From positions 1 to 30,477 of IMG/VR virus record IMGVR_UViG_3300048589_000381: a stretch of 30,477 nucleotides of DNA; one strand, written 5' to 3'. A model generated the notes under the pieces. That model was not told the origin of the DNA, made no database searches, and worked only from the letters and a program-made list of their open reading frames with translations. Origin of the DNA: a virus. This document shows, in pieces, positions 6,786-14,570 of this stretch; position 1 is the first letter of the stretch, and each line of letters opens with the position of its first letter. The position numbers were made by a program, and so were the translations under genes.

Positions 6786-7473
6786 GATTATAAGACAGGA
6801 ACCAAATCAATCATTGAAACTTCCAAGAGTTGGAATGATCAAAACAGGTTTCAAAAATGAAAATGGATTTCCACAAAGCACTGATTACTTCATTGCAACT
6901 GGAAAATATTCCGAACTTTTTAATCGGGAATATCCAAACAAACCATCAACAATTCAGGTTGTTTTTTGGGATGATGATCCTGAAACAATGTGCCAGGAAC
7001 GTTTTGAATATCGGGATGCACAGGGAAAGTTATTTGCATCCGGTGATGGTGAAAACTTTAAAGTTTGGAACAGTACTGAAAAGAAATATCAGGACATGAA
7101 TACTGTTGATGTTCCTAACTTAATGGAACAGATCCATAAAAAAGTGAATTACAAAGGTTGGAGTGTTATTCTAACTTTGCGTTTTTTACTTCCAAAGGTG
7201 AAGGATATTGCCGGATTTTGGGAGTTCAATACAAAAGGTGAGGCATCAACAATTCCTGCCATCAGGGATATGTTTGATGCAATGCTGATGCAAAGGGGTT
7301 CAGTTCGTGGTGTTATCTTTGATTTGAACGTTGTATTTGCCAAAAGCCAAAAACCTGGAGTTGGTTCACGTTATCCTGTTGTGAATTTGGTTCCAAACCA
7401 AAGCAAAGAAAACATTCAGGCGCTGAAGGGTTCAATGATGAATGTTGAAGAACCTAAGCAATTAAATCAATAA
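6772..7473 (+). CDS. Recombination directionality factor-like protein (phiC31 gp3-like)
   Basis: The start is taken at ATG 6772 (MAKGRIIRQEPNQSLKLPRV), giving 233 residues; an upstream TTG would overlap the previous gene by 68 bases. The pattern LPRVGMIKTG, DYFIATGKY, WDDD, SGDGENFKVWN and a late SRYPVVNLVPNQ resembles the Gp3-like family, whose founder controls the direction of a serine integrase. No integrase is in the window, and many family members are of unknown role, so the functional call is tentative. It is the last gene of the left early operon. Confidence 0.5.
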   Translation: MAKGRIIRQEPNQSLKLPRVGMIKTGFKNENGFPQSTDYFIATGKYSELFNREYPNKPSTIQVVFWDDDPETMCQERFEYRDAQGKLFASGDGENFKVWNSTEKKYQDMNTVDVPNLMEQIHKKVNYKGWSVILTLRFLLPKVKDIAGFWEFNTKGEASTIPAIRDMFDAMLMQRGSVRGVIFDLNVVFAKSQKPGVGSRYPVVNLVPNQSKENIQALKGSMMNVEEPKQLNQ

Positions 7474-7479
7474 TTTTTT

Positions 7480-7487
7480 TATATTTG
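7480..7487 (+). promoter_or_regulatory. -7 promoter box TATATTTG
   Basis: A perfect TAnnTTTG box right after the stop at 7473. No clear TTTG is seen at the expected -33 distance, so strength is uncertain. A transcript from here would start near 7494 and consist of the structured RNA described next. Confidence 0.45.
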
Positions 7488-7494
7488 CGTTAGT

Positions 7495-7587
7495 GTTGCG
7501 CTCGACTAAAGCAACAGCAAAGATTTTTATAACACCCTTTTAATGAATTTTCCAGTCGAGCGGAAAAGGATTTAAGAGGGTTTTTTA
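7495..7587 (+). ncRNA. Structured leader or small RNA with two hairpins whose loops are complementary, ending in a terminator
   Basis: Hairpin 1: GTTGC (7495-7499) pairs with GCAAC (7511-7515), exposing loop GCTCGACTAAA. Hairpin 2: ACCCTTTTAA (7534-7543) pairs with TTAAGAGGGT (7572-7581) and TTTTCC (7548-7553) with GGAAAA (7562-7567), exposing the 8-base loop AGTCGAGC, followed by a T run. The two loops are perfect complements over GCTCGACT/AGTCGAGC, so they can kiss. Alternatively 7499-7507 can pair with 7554-7562 as one long stem. The second hairpin is also an intrinsic terminator just before the gene at 7598, so this may be an attenuator or a free small RNA. Confidence 0.6.
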
Positions 7588-7597
7588 ATTGTAAAAA

Positions 7598-8374
7598 ATG
7601 AAAAGAACAGATTATATACATATTCAGGGGTGGATGGTTTCAGATTTAAAATTGAAAGGAAATGAATTGTTGGTTTTTGCAACTATTCACGGTTTTTCTA
7701 AAGATGGTGTAAATAAATACAGGGGTAGCATTTCTTATGTTTCTGAGTTTATTTCAATATCAAAACGATCTGTTGTTACCATTTTATCAAATCTCGTTGA
7801 AAAAGGTTATGTATCTAAAGAAGAAAATCCAACTGGAAATTTATTTCAATCACTATTTTTCGGTGATGAATTTGAAGTAGTGAAAAAGTTGCATAGGGGT
7901 AGTGAAAAAGTTGCACAGGTAAGTAGTGAAGAAACTTCACCACTTAGTAGTGAAAAAGTTGCATATAATAATAATAAACATAATAATAAGAATACATATA
8001 ATAATATGGAGTTTGAGTTTTTTAAAAATCCTTTAAAAGACAAAAAAAATAAAAAAGAAAAACCTACAAAAGAAAAAGTTTTGATGCCATTTGATTCGGA
8101 AAACTTTATTCAGCAATGGCAGGTTTGGAAGGATTATAAATTTAAGGAACATGGATTCAGGTATAAATCAACCACAAGCGAACAGGCGGCTTTAAAAAAA
8201 CTATCCGAACTTTCACACGGAATGGAACAGAAAGCCATTAAAATAATACACGAATCAATTTCAAATGGATGGAAGGGATTCTTTGAACTCAAAACAAACA
8301 ACGATGGAAAAAAGCAAGCACTTAACGAACTTGGAAGTATCGCAATCAACTGGAAAAGAAATAACGCTTCGTGA
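7598..8374 (+). CDS. Phage replication protein with N-terminal winged helix-turn-helix
   Basis: 258 residues. The N-terminal 75 residues (WMVSDLKLKGNELLVFATIH, then SISYVSEFISISKRSVVTIL, then LVEKGYVSKEE) form the classic winged helix of phage replisome organisers. A low-complexity Asn/Lys linker follows (about 115-165, with runs of AAT repeats in the DNA). The C-terminal part (FIQQWQVWKDYKFKEHGFRY, then a helix and GWKGFFEL) matches the C-terminal region of many Bacteroidota replication proteins. It probably binds the phage origin and loads the helicase encoded downstream. It lies just after the structured terminator at 7534-7587. Confidence 0.65.
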   Translation: MKRTDYIHIQGWMVSDLKLKGNELLVFATIHGFSKDGVNKYRGSISYVSEFISISKRSVVTILSNLVEKGYVSKEENPTGNLFQSLFFGDEFEVVKKLHRGSEKVAQVSSEETSPLSSEKVAYNNNKHNNKNTYNNMEFEFFKNPLKDKKNKKEKPTKEKVLMPFDSENFIQQWQVWKDYKFKEHGFRYKSTTSEQAALKKLSELSHGMEQKAIKIIHESISNGWKGFFELKTNNDGKKQALNELGSIAINWKRNNAS

Positions 8375-8378
8375 AATA

Positions 8379-8693
8379 ATGAACGATGATTTGACAAGGA
8401 ATATTTTGGTTGCACATCAATTCCTTTCAGAAACGAATTTCACGCCACAAACGATATTTGAACAATCAGATGCGTTGAAAACAATTTTCCCTTCAGTACC
8501 TATCAAAAATATAATTAAAGCCATTTACAACGGTTATACAGGTTTTTATGGAAAAACATTCAAACTTAATATGCAGGAAATGTGCATTTGGGTTCGTTGC
8601 TATGAAAACAAGTGCAAACCAAACGATCTGAAAACAGAAAAACCATTTAATGCCTTTGAAGAAATGAAAAAAGGAAAACACGTAAACCACTAA
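8379..8693 (+). CDS. Hypothetical replication-region protein
   Basis: The start is taken at ATG 8379, four bases after the previous stop (104 residues). An in-frame ATG at 8304 would add 25 residues at the cost of a 76-base overlap and cannot be ruled out. The sequence (LVAHQFLSETNFTPQTIFEQ; YNGYTGFYGKTFKLNMQEMC) is predicted helical. Its place between a replication initiator candidate and the helicase suggests a helicase-loading or primosome role, but no motif proves it. Confidence 0.6.
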   Translation: MNDDLTRNILVAHQFLSETNFTPQTIFEQSDALKTIFPSVPIKNIIKAIYNGYTGFYGKTFKLNMQEMCIWVRCYENKCKPNDLKTEKPFNAFEEMKKGKHVNH

Positions 8694-8695
8694 AA

Positions 8696-9682
8696 ATGGA
8701 AGAAAAAAAAATGTTAGATGGTTTTAAAATAGTTTCAGGATCTGAATTAACTCAGGATTTGGTTAATTATGCAGAACAGGGAGCTTTAAGGGGTGTTTGG
8801 TTAGGGTTCCCAAATATTCACGAACATTATACAATGAGTTTGCCTGGCGTTACCGATTGGAGTGGAATTCCAGGATCAGGAAAGAATGAAGTTCTGATGG
8901 AGTTCCAAATAAATACATCAAAATTCTATGGTTGGAAACATCTTCTTTATATGCCTGATGCCGGCGATCACATTGAAATACTTTCAGATATTATTCAAAA
9001 GGTTTCAGGGAAAACATTTGATAAAAGATTCAGCAATATTATTGATGAAGTTGAAATTTCACATCACCTTCCATGGGTTTTGGAACACTTTAAAATATTG
9101 GTGAAAACCGATATGAAGGCAAAATTAACACCCTACCAGTTTTGGGATTTGGCCGTTGAAATAAAAAAAAGTGAAGGACTTCAAACGGCAACAATAGATT
9201 CTTGGAAAGATATGGATCACAGCCGGGAAAAGGAAATTGGCAGAACGGATCAATATCTTGATGATGTACTTGCGTACCGAAACGCAATTTCAAAATCAAA
9301 CAATCTTCATTTACATACAATTATCCATTCATTAAAAACTGATAAAGATAAAGATGGAAAGAGAAAACCATCAACCGCATACGATTTAAAAGGTGGTCCA
9401 AGTTGGTTCGATAACGGAAAAGTAATGGTAACGGCACACCGGCCAGATGGAAAAGAAAATTTAACTGAAATTTATTGGAATAAAGTAAAGCCAAGATCAA
9501 TTGGAAGTTTGGGAGTTGATGAACTTTTGTTTGATACAGCAACAAGGAATTTTTATATCAATGATATTGATGAAAATGGCAATACTTTTAAACGATATGC
9601 AGAAAAAGAACCTTATAAACTAAAAAGGCAGTTTGTTGAATCACTTAGCGATGATGATGAAGATAATCAAGTTCCTTTTTAA
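8696..9682 (+). CDS. RecA-fold ATPase, DnaB/twinkle-like replicative helicase core
   Basis: 328 residues. The Walker A loop is SGIPGSGKNE (56-65) with K63. A hydrophobic strand ending in DSW (ATIDSWKDM) serves as the Walker B-like element, and HLHTIIHSLK supplies the polar residues of the H3/H4 region. There is no N-terminal primase or DnaB N-domain, so it resembles the stand-alone helicase cores seen in phages. The C-terminus is an acidic tail ending NQVPF, similar in form to the SSB tail DDLPF encoded at 16082-16522. The neighbours support replication. Confidence 0.7.
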   Translation: MEEKKMLDGFKIVSGSELTQDLVNYAEQGALRGVWLGFPNIHEHYTMSLPGVTDWSGIPGSGKNEVLMEFQINTSKFYGWKHLLYMPDAGDHIEILSDIIQKVSGKTFDKRFSNIIDEVEISHHLPWVLEHFKILVKTDMKAKLTPYQFWDLAVEIKKSEGLQTATIDSWKDMDHSREKEIGRTDQYLDDVLAYRNAISKSNNLHLHTIIHSLKTDKDKDGKRKPSTAYDLKGGPSWFDNGKVMVTAHRPDGKENLTEIYWNKVKPRSIGSLGVDELLFDTATRNFYINDIDENGNTFKRYAEKEPYKLKRQFVESLSDDDEDNQVPF

Positions 9683-9691
9683 AAATATCTG

Positions 9692-10144
9692 ATGAAAGAT
9701 TTAAAAAAAAATAGGGAAACCGGAAAATATACTGAATTGAATCAATTGCAGTTGAATTCAAAATTGGTGAAAAAATTAATGGATGATTATTATATTGCAG
9801 CAAAGGAATCAAACCTGGAAGATCTTCAATTTGGATATAATATTTTAAATTTAACTGAAAATTTATCTGATTGGCTGAAAAAGATTGATGAAAATAAAAA
9901 GCCTGATCAACACAAAACACTTTCAAAAATGGCAAATTCTTGTGTTGAAATATTGGTTTATCAGCAATCTTTCAAAATGAAAATGGCACGTTCCATTGTT
10001 GAAACTGAAAAGTGGAAAGAACAATGGCAAATCCAGTATAAAAAAGCAAATGAATTTGAAGAGTTGATTAAGCGAAAAGAAAACACAATCATTTCATTGC
10101 AACGTGAACTGGAATATCTAACAAAGGAAAATCAAAAGAAATAA
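9692..10144 (+). CDS. Hypothetical coiled-coil protein
   Basis: 150 residues, predicted almost wholly helical and highly charged. The C-terminal 60 residues (EFEELIKRKENTIISLQREL) form a coiled coil. No enzyme motif is seen. It is the last gene before the regulated promoter at 10142-10196, and the operator DNA starts immediately at its stop codon. Confidence 0.65.
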   Translation: MKDLKKNRETGKYTELNQLQLNSKLVKKLMDDYYIAAKESNLEDLQFGYNILNLTENLSDWLKKIDENKKPDQHKTLSKMANSCVEILVYQQSFKMKMARSIVETEKWKEQWQIQYKKANEFEELIKRKENTIISLQRELEYLTKENQKK

Positions 10145-10219
10145 CAAAGATATTTATTTTTTTAACCATAAAAAACAAAGGATTTTATTAAATTTACACC
10201 ACAAACAAAAACAAACGAT
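10142..10219 (+). promoter_or_regulatory. Promoter with tandem palindromic operators and leader (module 2 of 4)
   Basis: Upstream half: TAACAAAGATATTTATTT (10142-10159), 12 of 14 arm positions as in the consensus TAATAAA-N4-TTTATTA. Downstream half: AAACAAAGGATTTTATTA (10173-10190), which matches the reverse complement of the module 1 operator at 16 of 18 positions and ends at the TA of the -7 box TAAATTTA (10189-10196). Centres are 31 bp apart, as in the other modules. The -33 box is poor. The leader copy AAACAAACGAT is at 10209-10219. Confidence 0.55.
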
Positions 10220-10221
10220 TA

Positions 10222-12396
10222 ATGAAACAAACATCAGATTATCAGAGATTTTTAAAAACGAAAGAAAAAACATTTATTTCAAGTGGTTTCATAGTTGATG
10301 AAGAAAAGCTAAATCCAATGCTTTTCCCTTTTCAGAAATATTGTGTAAAGGTTGCACTTGAAAAAGGAAGGTTTGCACTTTTTGAAGATTGCGGACTTGG
10401 AAAAACAGCTCAGCAACTTGAATGGGCGCATCAGGTTTATTTGCATACTGGAATGAAAGTTTTAATACTTGCACCTTTAGCAGTAGTTGAACAAACCAAA
10501 AGAGAGGCTAAAAAGTTTAATATTCCAAGTGAATGTTTTGATATTACAAACTTCGATCAATTGAAAAATATTGATTGCTCAGTTTATTCAGGAATTGTTT
10601 TGGATGAATCAAGTATCTTAAAAGGAAAAGACGGAAAACTTTCATCATTGATTATTGAAACCTTTAAAAATACACCGTACAAGTTAGCATGTACAGCAAC
10701 ACCATCACCAAATGATCACATGGAATTGGGCCAACACGTTGAATTTTTAGGTTTTGATAGTTATGAAAATATGAAATCAATGTTTTTTATTCAAGATCAA
10801 AAAATAAAAAGCAATGATAAATGGAGGTTAAGAAAACACGCTGAAGATGATTTTTGGAAATACGTTTGCACTTGGAGTATGTCAATTGATAATCCTTCAA
10901 CTTTGGGTTTTGATGGTGAAGGCTTTAATCTTCCTGAAATTGAATTTGTAGAACATATAATTCCAGTTGAAAACAAAAGCGGAAATCTATTCAATGACGT
11001 TGCAGTTAGTGCAACTGATTTGCACAAAGATTTGAAACGTTCATTTGATAAAAGGATTCAAAAAACAATTGAATTAGTGAACAGTTCTGATGAACAATGG
11101 TTGATTTGGACATTAAAAAATGATGAAGCTGATGCACTTTCAAGAGCAATTAAAAATTCAGTAAATGTTCAGGGTTCAAACAATGCAGATTATAAATCAA
11201 AAAATCTAAATGGTTTTGCAGATAACGAATTTCAAAATCTTATAACAAAAACTTCAATTGCTTCATTTGGGATGAACTTTCAAAATTGCAGCAATATGAT
11301 ATTCACGTCCTATGATTTTAAATTTGAACAATTTTATCAGGGTGTTAGGCGATCATATCGCTTCGGACAAAAAAACAAAGTTACAGTTCATTTATTGGTT
11401 CCTGAAACACAAAAAAATGTGAGGCAATCAATATTGGAAAAAGAAAGAAAACACAAATTAATGATTTCAGAAATGGCAAAATACTCAGCAAATACAGATT
11501 ATAAAAAAAATGAATCTGCAATAAATAAAAACTTCCGTGAATTTAAAAGTGAAAACTTTTGGTTAATGGAAGGCGATTGTGTAGATAGGACAAAGGAAAT
11601 TGAAGATGAAAGCGTTGATTATTCATTTTTTAGTCCACCGTTTAAAGATTTATATACTTATTCTGATGATCCGAGAGATTTATCAAACGTAACAAATGAT
11701 GATGATTTTTACAAACACTTCAGGTTTTTAGTCCCTGAACTTTTTAGAGTTTTAAAACCTGGAAGATTATTATCAATGCATATAATGCAGGGAACAACAT
11801 CAATTGGAAAAGATGGTTTTCTTTCAATTATTGATTTTAGAGGTGAACTAATACGTTTGTTTCAGGAATATGGTTTTATATTCCACGCTGAAAAGATGAT
11901 TCGTAAAAACCCACAATTGGCAGCAGTAAGGACAAAAAACATTCAATTGATGCACGGCCAAACAAAAAGAGATAGTTCAATCAATAGGCCTGGATTGGCT
12001 GATTATGTTATTACATTTAGAAAGCCAGGCCAAAACATTGTTCCAATTCAAAATGATATTGATTTTGATCTTTGGTGTAAATTAGCTGAGCCGGTTTGGA
12101 TGGATATAAATGAAAGTGATGTTATTTCAAACTTCAGAAAAGCAAAAGGAAAAAATGATGAAAAACACATGACACCAACGCAGTTAAGTGTTATCAGAAA
12201 TTGTTATTTGCTATGGAGTAATCCTGGTGATGTTTGTTTCAGTCCGTTTGGTGGTGTTGGCAGTGAGGGTTGCCAGGCTATAAAAATGGATAGAAAAAGC
12301 ATAAATATAGAACTGAAGGAAAGTTATTTTGATATGAATTATTCAAATCACAAAGCATTTGAAGAAAATAAAAACTCAGTTCTTACTTTGTTTTAA
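10222..12396 (+). CDS. Fused SNF2/DEAD-type helicase and DNA methyltransferase
   Basis: 724 residues in two parts. Residues about 30-430 are a superfamily 2 helicase: DCGLGKT (56-62, Walker A), IVLDESS (125-131, DExx box), TATPSP (158-163, motif III), and a C-terminal helicase lobe with QGVRRSYRFGQKN (motif VI). Residues about 450-724 are an amino-methyltransferase: SPPF (471-474, catalytic motif IV), then PFGGVGSEG near 675-683 (AdoMet-binding motif I). The order IV then I is that of beta-class N4-cytosine/N6-adenine enzymes. The likely role is to translocate on and modify phage DNA against host restriction. It heads the operon behind module 2. Confidence 0.8.
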   Translation: MKQTSDYQRFLKTKEKTFISSGFIVDEEKLNPMLFPFQKYCVKVALEKGRFALFEDCGLGKTAQQLEWAHQVYLHTGMKVLILAPLAVVEQTKREAKKFNIPSECFDITNFDQLKNIDCSVYSGIVLDESSILKGKDGKLSSLIIETFKNTPYKLACTATPSPNDHMELGQHVEFLGFDSYENMKSMFFIQDQKIKSNDKWRLRKHAEDDFWKYVCTWSMSIDNPSTLGFDGEGFNLPEIEFVEHIIPVENKSGNLFNDVAVSATDLHKDLKRSFDKRIQKTIELVNSSDEQWLIWTLKNDEADALSRAIKNSVNVQGSNNADYKSKNLNGFADNEFQNLITKTSIASFGMNFQNCSNMIFTSYDFKFEQFYQGVRRSYRFGQKNKVTVHLLVPETQKNVRQSILEKERKHKLMISEMAKYSANTDYKKNESAINKNFREFKSENFWLMEGDCVDRTKEIEDESVDYSFFSPPFKDLYTYSDDPRDLSNVTNDDDFYKHFRFLVPELFRVLKPGRLLSMHIMQGTTSIGKDGFLSIIDFRGELIRLFQEYGFIFHAEKMIRKNPQLAAVRTKNIQLMHGQTKRDSSINRPGLADYVITFRKPGQNIVPIQNDIDFDLWCKLAEPVWMDINESDVISNFRKAKGKNDEKHMTPTQLSVIRNCYLLWSNPGDVCFSPFGGVGSEGCQAIKMDRKSINIELKESYFDMNYSNHKAFEENKNSVLTLF

Positions 12397-12659
12397 TGAG
12401 CAAAGAAATGCAATATTGCCTAAAGAATGGAATCAAAGTTTATCCATTTATGCAGCACGGATTCAAAAGCACTGCAAAACAGACTTTCAAAGATAGGCAT
12501 TGGTATTTGGAGGTTGATAACAACGGTAAAAAAATCAGATATGATAAATCACTTGGAACTGGAATTTTAAGAGGTAAGGCACTTCAGGAACCGATTGAAA
12601 AAACTTATTCATTTTGGTACAATAAATTAATTAAAAACAAATCCAATGAGAGAACCTGA
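12396..12659 (+). CDS. Hypothetical protein (87 aa)
   Basis: Starts at the last base of the preceding stop (TAATG), so translation is coupled. Small, basic and soluble, with a central beta-like stretch (HWYLEVDNNGKKIRYDK) and a helical C-terminus. No family is recognised. It overlaps the RusA-like gene by 14 bases. Confidence 0.65.
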   Translation: MSKEMQYCLKNGIKVYPFMQHGFKSTAKQTFKDRHWYLEVDNNGKKIRYDKSLGTGILRGKALQEPIEKTYSFWYNKLIKNKSNERT

Positions 12660-13179
12660 AGTATTGGCACATTTAAAATTATTGGATCCACCATCAAAGT
12701 ATTTCAAAAAGCACAAAAAACCCAAATACGATGATGATAAAGGAAAATTGATATTGGGAAAAGATTACTATCTAACTAACAATATTTTCTTTGGCAATTC
12801 TATTCATTGGAGTACACAATATGAAATCATCAACTTTGCAAAAGATTGGTTATATCTGAGGCTTTTGGATCTTCCTAAAATTGTAAAGTGCCGGATTGAT
12901 ATTGTTTATCATCATCCCACTGATAATTGGGATCTTGATAACAAAGGTGCATTTTGGTTGAAGATGATTTTGGATATTTTGAAAACACCAACAGAAAAAC
13001 AACATGCAAAGGCAAAACGTTTCAATTCCTACATCAAAACCGTGAATTGCATCCCTGATGATACTGTTCGATATGTTACCGGTTACAGTGTAGAATATAA
13101 TAAAGGTGTTCATTGTTTGGAAATTAAAATCACTGGATTTTTGGATGATTTTGGAAAACAGGAAAAGTTGTTTCAGTAA
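12646..13179 (+). CDS. RusA-like Holliday junction resolvase
   Basis: 177 residues. The RusA signature is visible: an acidic DNWDLDNKG (aspartates in the D-x-D-N motif, around residue 90) after a hydrophobic strand (KCRIDIVYHH), then a helix (FWLKMILDIL) and a later IPDDTVRYV (paired Asp, around residues 140-148), then a strand (HCLEIKITG). RusA cuts four-way DNA junctions so that phage DNA can be packaged. The protein is longer than classical RusA (about 120 residues) because of an N-terminal extension. It sits among other recombination genes. Confidence 0.65.
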   Translation: MREPEVLAHLKLLDPPSKYFKKHKKPKYDDDKGKLILGKDYYLTNNIFFGNSIHWSTQYEIINFAKDWLYLRLLDLPKIVKCRIDIVYHHPTDNWDLDNKGAFWLKMILDILKTPTEKQHAKAKRFNSYIKTVNCIPDDTVRYVTGYSVEYNKGVHCLEIKITGFLDDFGKQEKLFQ

Positions 13180-13430
13180 TGGAAAAATTGAAATCTTTAT
13201 GGGTTGATTGTCCGTTTTCTGAAGGGATAAAAATTGATGATTTCCTGGTTGCGATCGGTGAAAAAAAATCAAATAGCGTTTATCACGTTGCTGATGTTAA
13301 AACAAAGGATTCACCAAAGCCAAGAATGAAAAGGCACCATTTAAAGGTTTATAAAAGTGATATTATCACAGCATTGAAAAGGGATGAAAACCAAAATCTG
13401 ATTCCTTTTTATTGGTACAAAAGAAAATAA
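13179..13430 (+). CDS. Hypothetical protein (83 aa)
   Basis: A basic, soluble protein starting at the last base of the RusA-like stop. The N-terminal WVDCPFSEGIKI and central HVADVKTKDSPKPRMKRHHL suggest a small nucleic-acid-binding domain, but no known family matches by eye. The next gene has its own promoter, so this is the last gene of the operon that starts at 10222. Confidence 0.6.
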   Translation: MEKLKSLWVDCPFSEGIKIDDFLVAIGEKKSNSVYHVADVKTKDSPKPRMKRHHLKVYKSDIITALKRDENQNLIPFYWYKRK

Positions 13431-13446
13431 AACACTTTTGTTTTTA

Positions 13447-13467
13447 TATATTTGTAAAACAAACGAT
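13447..13467 (+). promoter_or_regulatory. Promoter -7 box TATATTTG with CAAACGAT leader
   Basis: TATATTTG at 13447-13454, followed at once by AAACAAACGAT (13457-13467), 8 bases before the ATG at 13475. The palindromic operators of the four module promoters are absent here, so this promoter is probably controlled differently but shares the leader motif. Confidence 0.55.
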
Positions 13468-13474
13468 TAAACAA

Positions 13475-13987
13475 ATGCATCACGAAGTAATTTCATTCGG
13501 ACATGTGAACGGTGAAGGCGAGTTATCATTATATGATAAAAAATCCTTTTCATTGGCAGTTAAGAACAAATTGAAAAACAAATCAATTGAGCTTATTGCA
13601 CGTGAACGTTTTTATCCATTTTCCGACAAACAAAGGGCATATTATTTTGCCGTGATAGTTACTGAAGCAAAACATGCGTTTCTTTCATCAGGTGTTTTAA
13701 AAAGCCTAAAGGAAACAGATACTTTTTTGCGTGAATCATTTCTTTTCAAAGAAACATTAAATCCTGAAACTGGAATTTATGAAAAAGAGGTTTACAGTTT
13801 GGGAAATTTAAACCAGGAAGTGAGCAAAAAAATGATGCGTGAATTTTGCGAAACTTGCATTATATTCTGTATCACTTCGCTTGACTGGGCAGTGCCGTTT
13901 CCAAATGAAATATTTGGCCCAAATGAAATGACTGAAAAGCAAAAAAATGTTTCATCAGGCAAAACATTAAAGGAATCAACTTTTTAA
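13475..13987 (+). CDS. NinB-like phage recombination protein (tentative)
   Basis: The start is taken at ATG 13475 behind the promoter and leader. 170 residues. The pattern PFSDKQRAYYFAVIV (basic residues plus 'Q-x-x-YYF') and a C-terminal helix followed by WAVPFPNEIFGP resemble a group of Bacteroidota phage proteins related to NinB, which helps recombination in lambda. The resemblance is by pattern and weak. The position between RusA-like and NinG/SSB genes fits a recombination function. Confidence 0.4.
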   Translation: MHHEVISFGHVNGEGELSLYDKKSFSLAVKNKLKNKSIELIARERFYPFSDKQRAYYFAVIVTEAKHAFLSSGVLKSLKETDTFLRESFLFKETLNPETGIYEKEVYSLGNLNQEVSKKMMREFCETCIIFCITSLDWAVPFPNEIFGPNEMTEKQKNVSSGKTLKESTF

Positions 13988-13996
13988 ATTGATTAT

Positions 13997-14092
13997 AACG
14001 AATGGGGAGTATGTTTCGTTGCCGTGTGTGTAAAACTACCTTTTTCAGGTGGTTTGGGAACACGAAAGGCAATGAACGATTTAAAAAGCCCT
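13997..14092 (+). repeat. Left end of an island: inverted repeats A and B with a hairpin between
   Basis: A = AACGAATGGGGAGTAT (13997-14012) and B = CGATTTAAAAAGCCCT (14077-14092); each has an exact 16-bp inverse copy on the other side of the gene at 14174 (B' 14571-14586, A' 14588-14603). Between A and B lies a long imperfect hairpin (GTTGCC..GTGTGT..ACTACC / GGTGGT..AACAC..GGCAAT). After B is a short GC-rich stretch up to about 14135. No ORF is seen here. Confidence 0.7.
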
Positions 14093-14173
14093 GCCGTAGG
14101 CAATGATACATAATCCGTGTTCGCGGGTCGTAACCTTAACAAACTAAATATTAACTAAACACAATTATAAATT

Positions 14174-14554
14174 ATGGAAGCAAAAATTAAAACACTTACA
14201 GTTAAACAAGCGATAGAAGAAGGATACACTCTTTGCGGTTTTGCGAACAAAGATTGGCAATCATTAATTCCTCTTGAAGATATTACAGATGAATATTTTA
14301 AAGATTCTTCGTACAACGGCAAATTAGTTTTAGCAGAAAAGCAAAGCCATTCGTATTTAGTGGATGCCGAAACATTTAGGGATTTATTAGCTGATACCGT
14401 GGGAGAAAATTACAGACAGGAATGCGCTGATGATACGGATGAAATTGAAGAACTGATAAAAGAAGTTGATTTCACTGAAATTGTAAACACAATAAATGAA
14501 AAAATATCCGTAAAAAAATGGTGGATATTAACAAATATTGAATTAAATCCGTGA
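14174..14554 (+). CDS. Accessory protein of unknown function inside the inverted-repeat island
   Basis: 126 residues, soluble and acidic: a helical N-terminus (VKQAIEEGYTLCGFANKDWQ), an acidic C-terminal half with EIEELIKEVDF, and an aromatic end KKWWILTNIELNP. I recall similar proteins in Bacteroidota mobile elements but cannot name a family. Codons such as GCG, TCG and ACG are used more than in neighbouring genes, and the flanking DNA is more GC-rich and repeat-bounded. Transfer as a cassette is likely; its effect is unknown. Confidence 0.6.
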   Translation: MEAKIKTLTVKQAIEEGYTLCGFANKDWQSLIPLEDITDEYFKDSSYNGKLVLAEKQSHSYLVDAETFRDLLADTVGENYRQECADDTDEIEELIKEVDFTEIVNTINEKISVKKWWILTNIELNP

Positions 14555-14570
14555 GCGATAGCGAGGGGAA

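Noticed and set aside
9645-9935. Minus-strand ORF across the helicase end
   Set aside because: Low-complexity, Phe/Tyr-rich translation typical of the reverse of A/G-rich coding DNA, with no start context.
14090-14140. tRNA gene in the GC-rich stretch
   Set aside because: The stretch contains TTCGCGGGTCG, which hints at a T-loop, but no acceptor stem, D-arm or CCA-ready end can be built around it.
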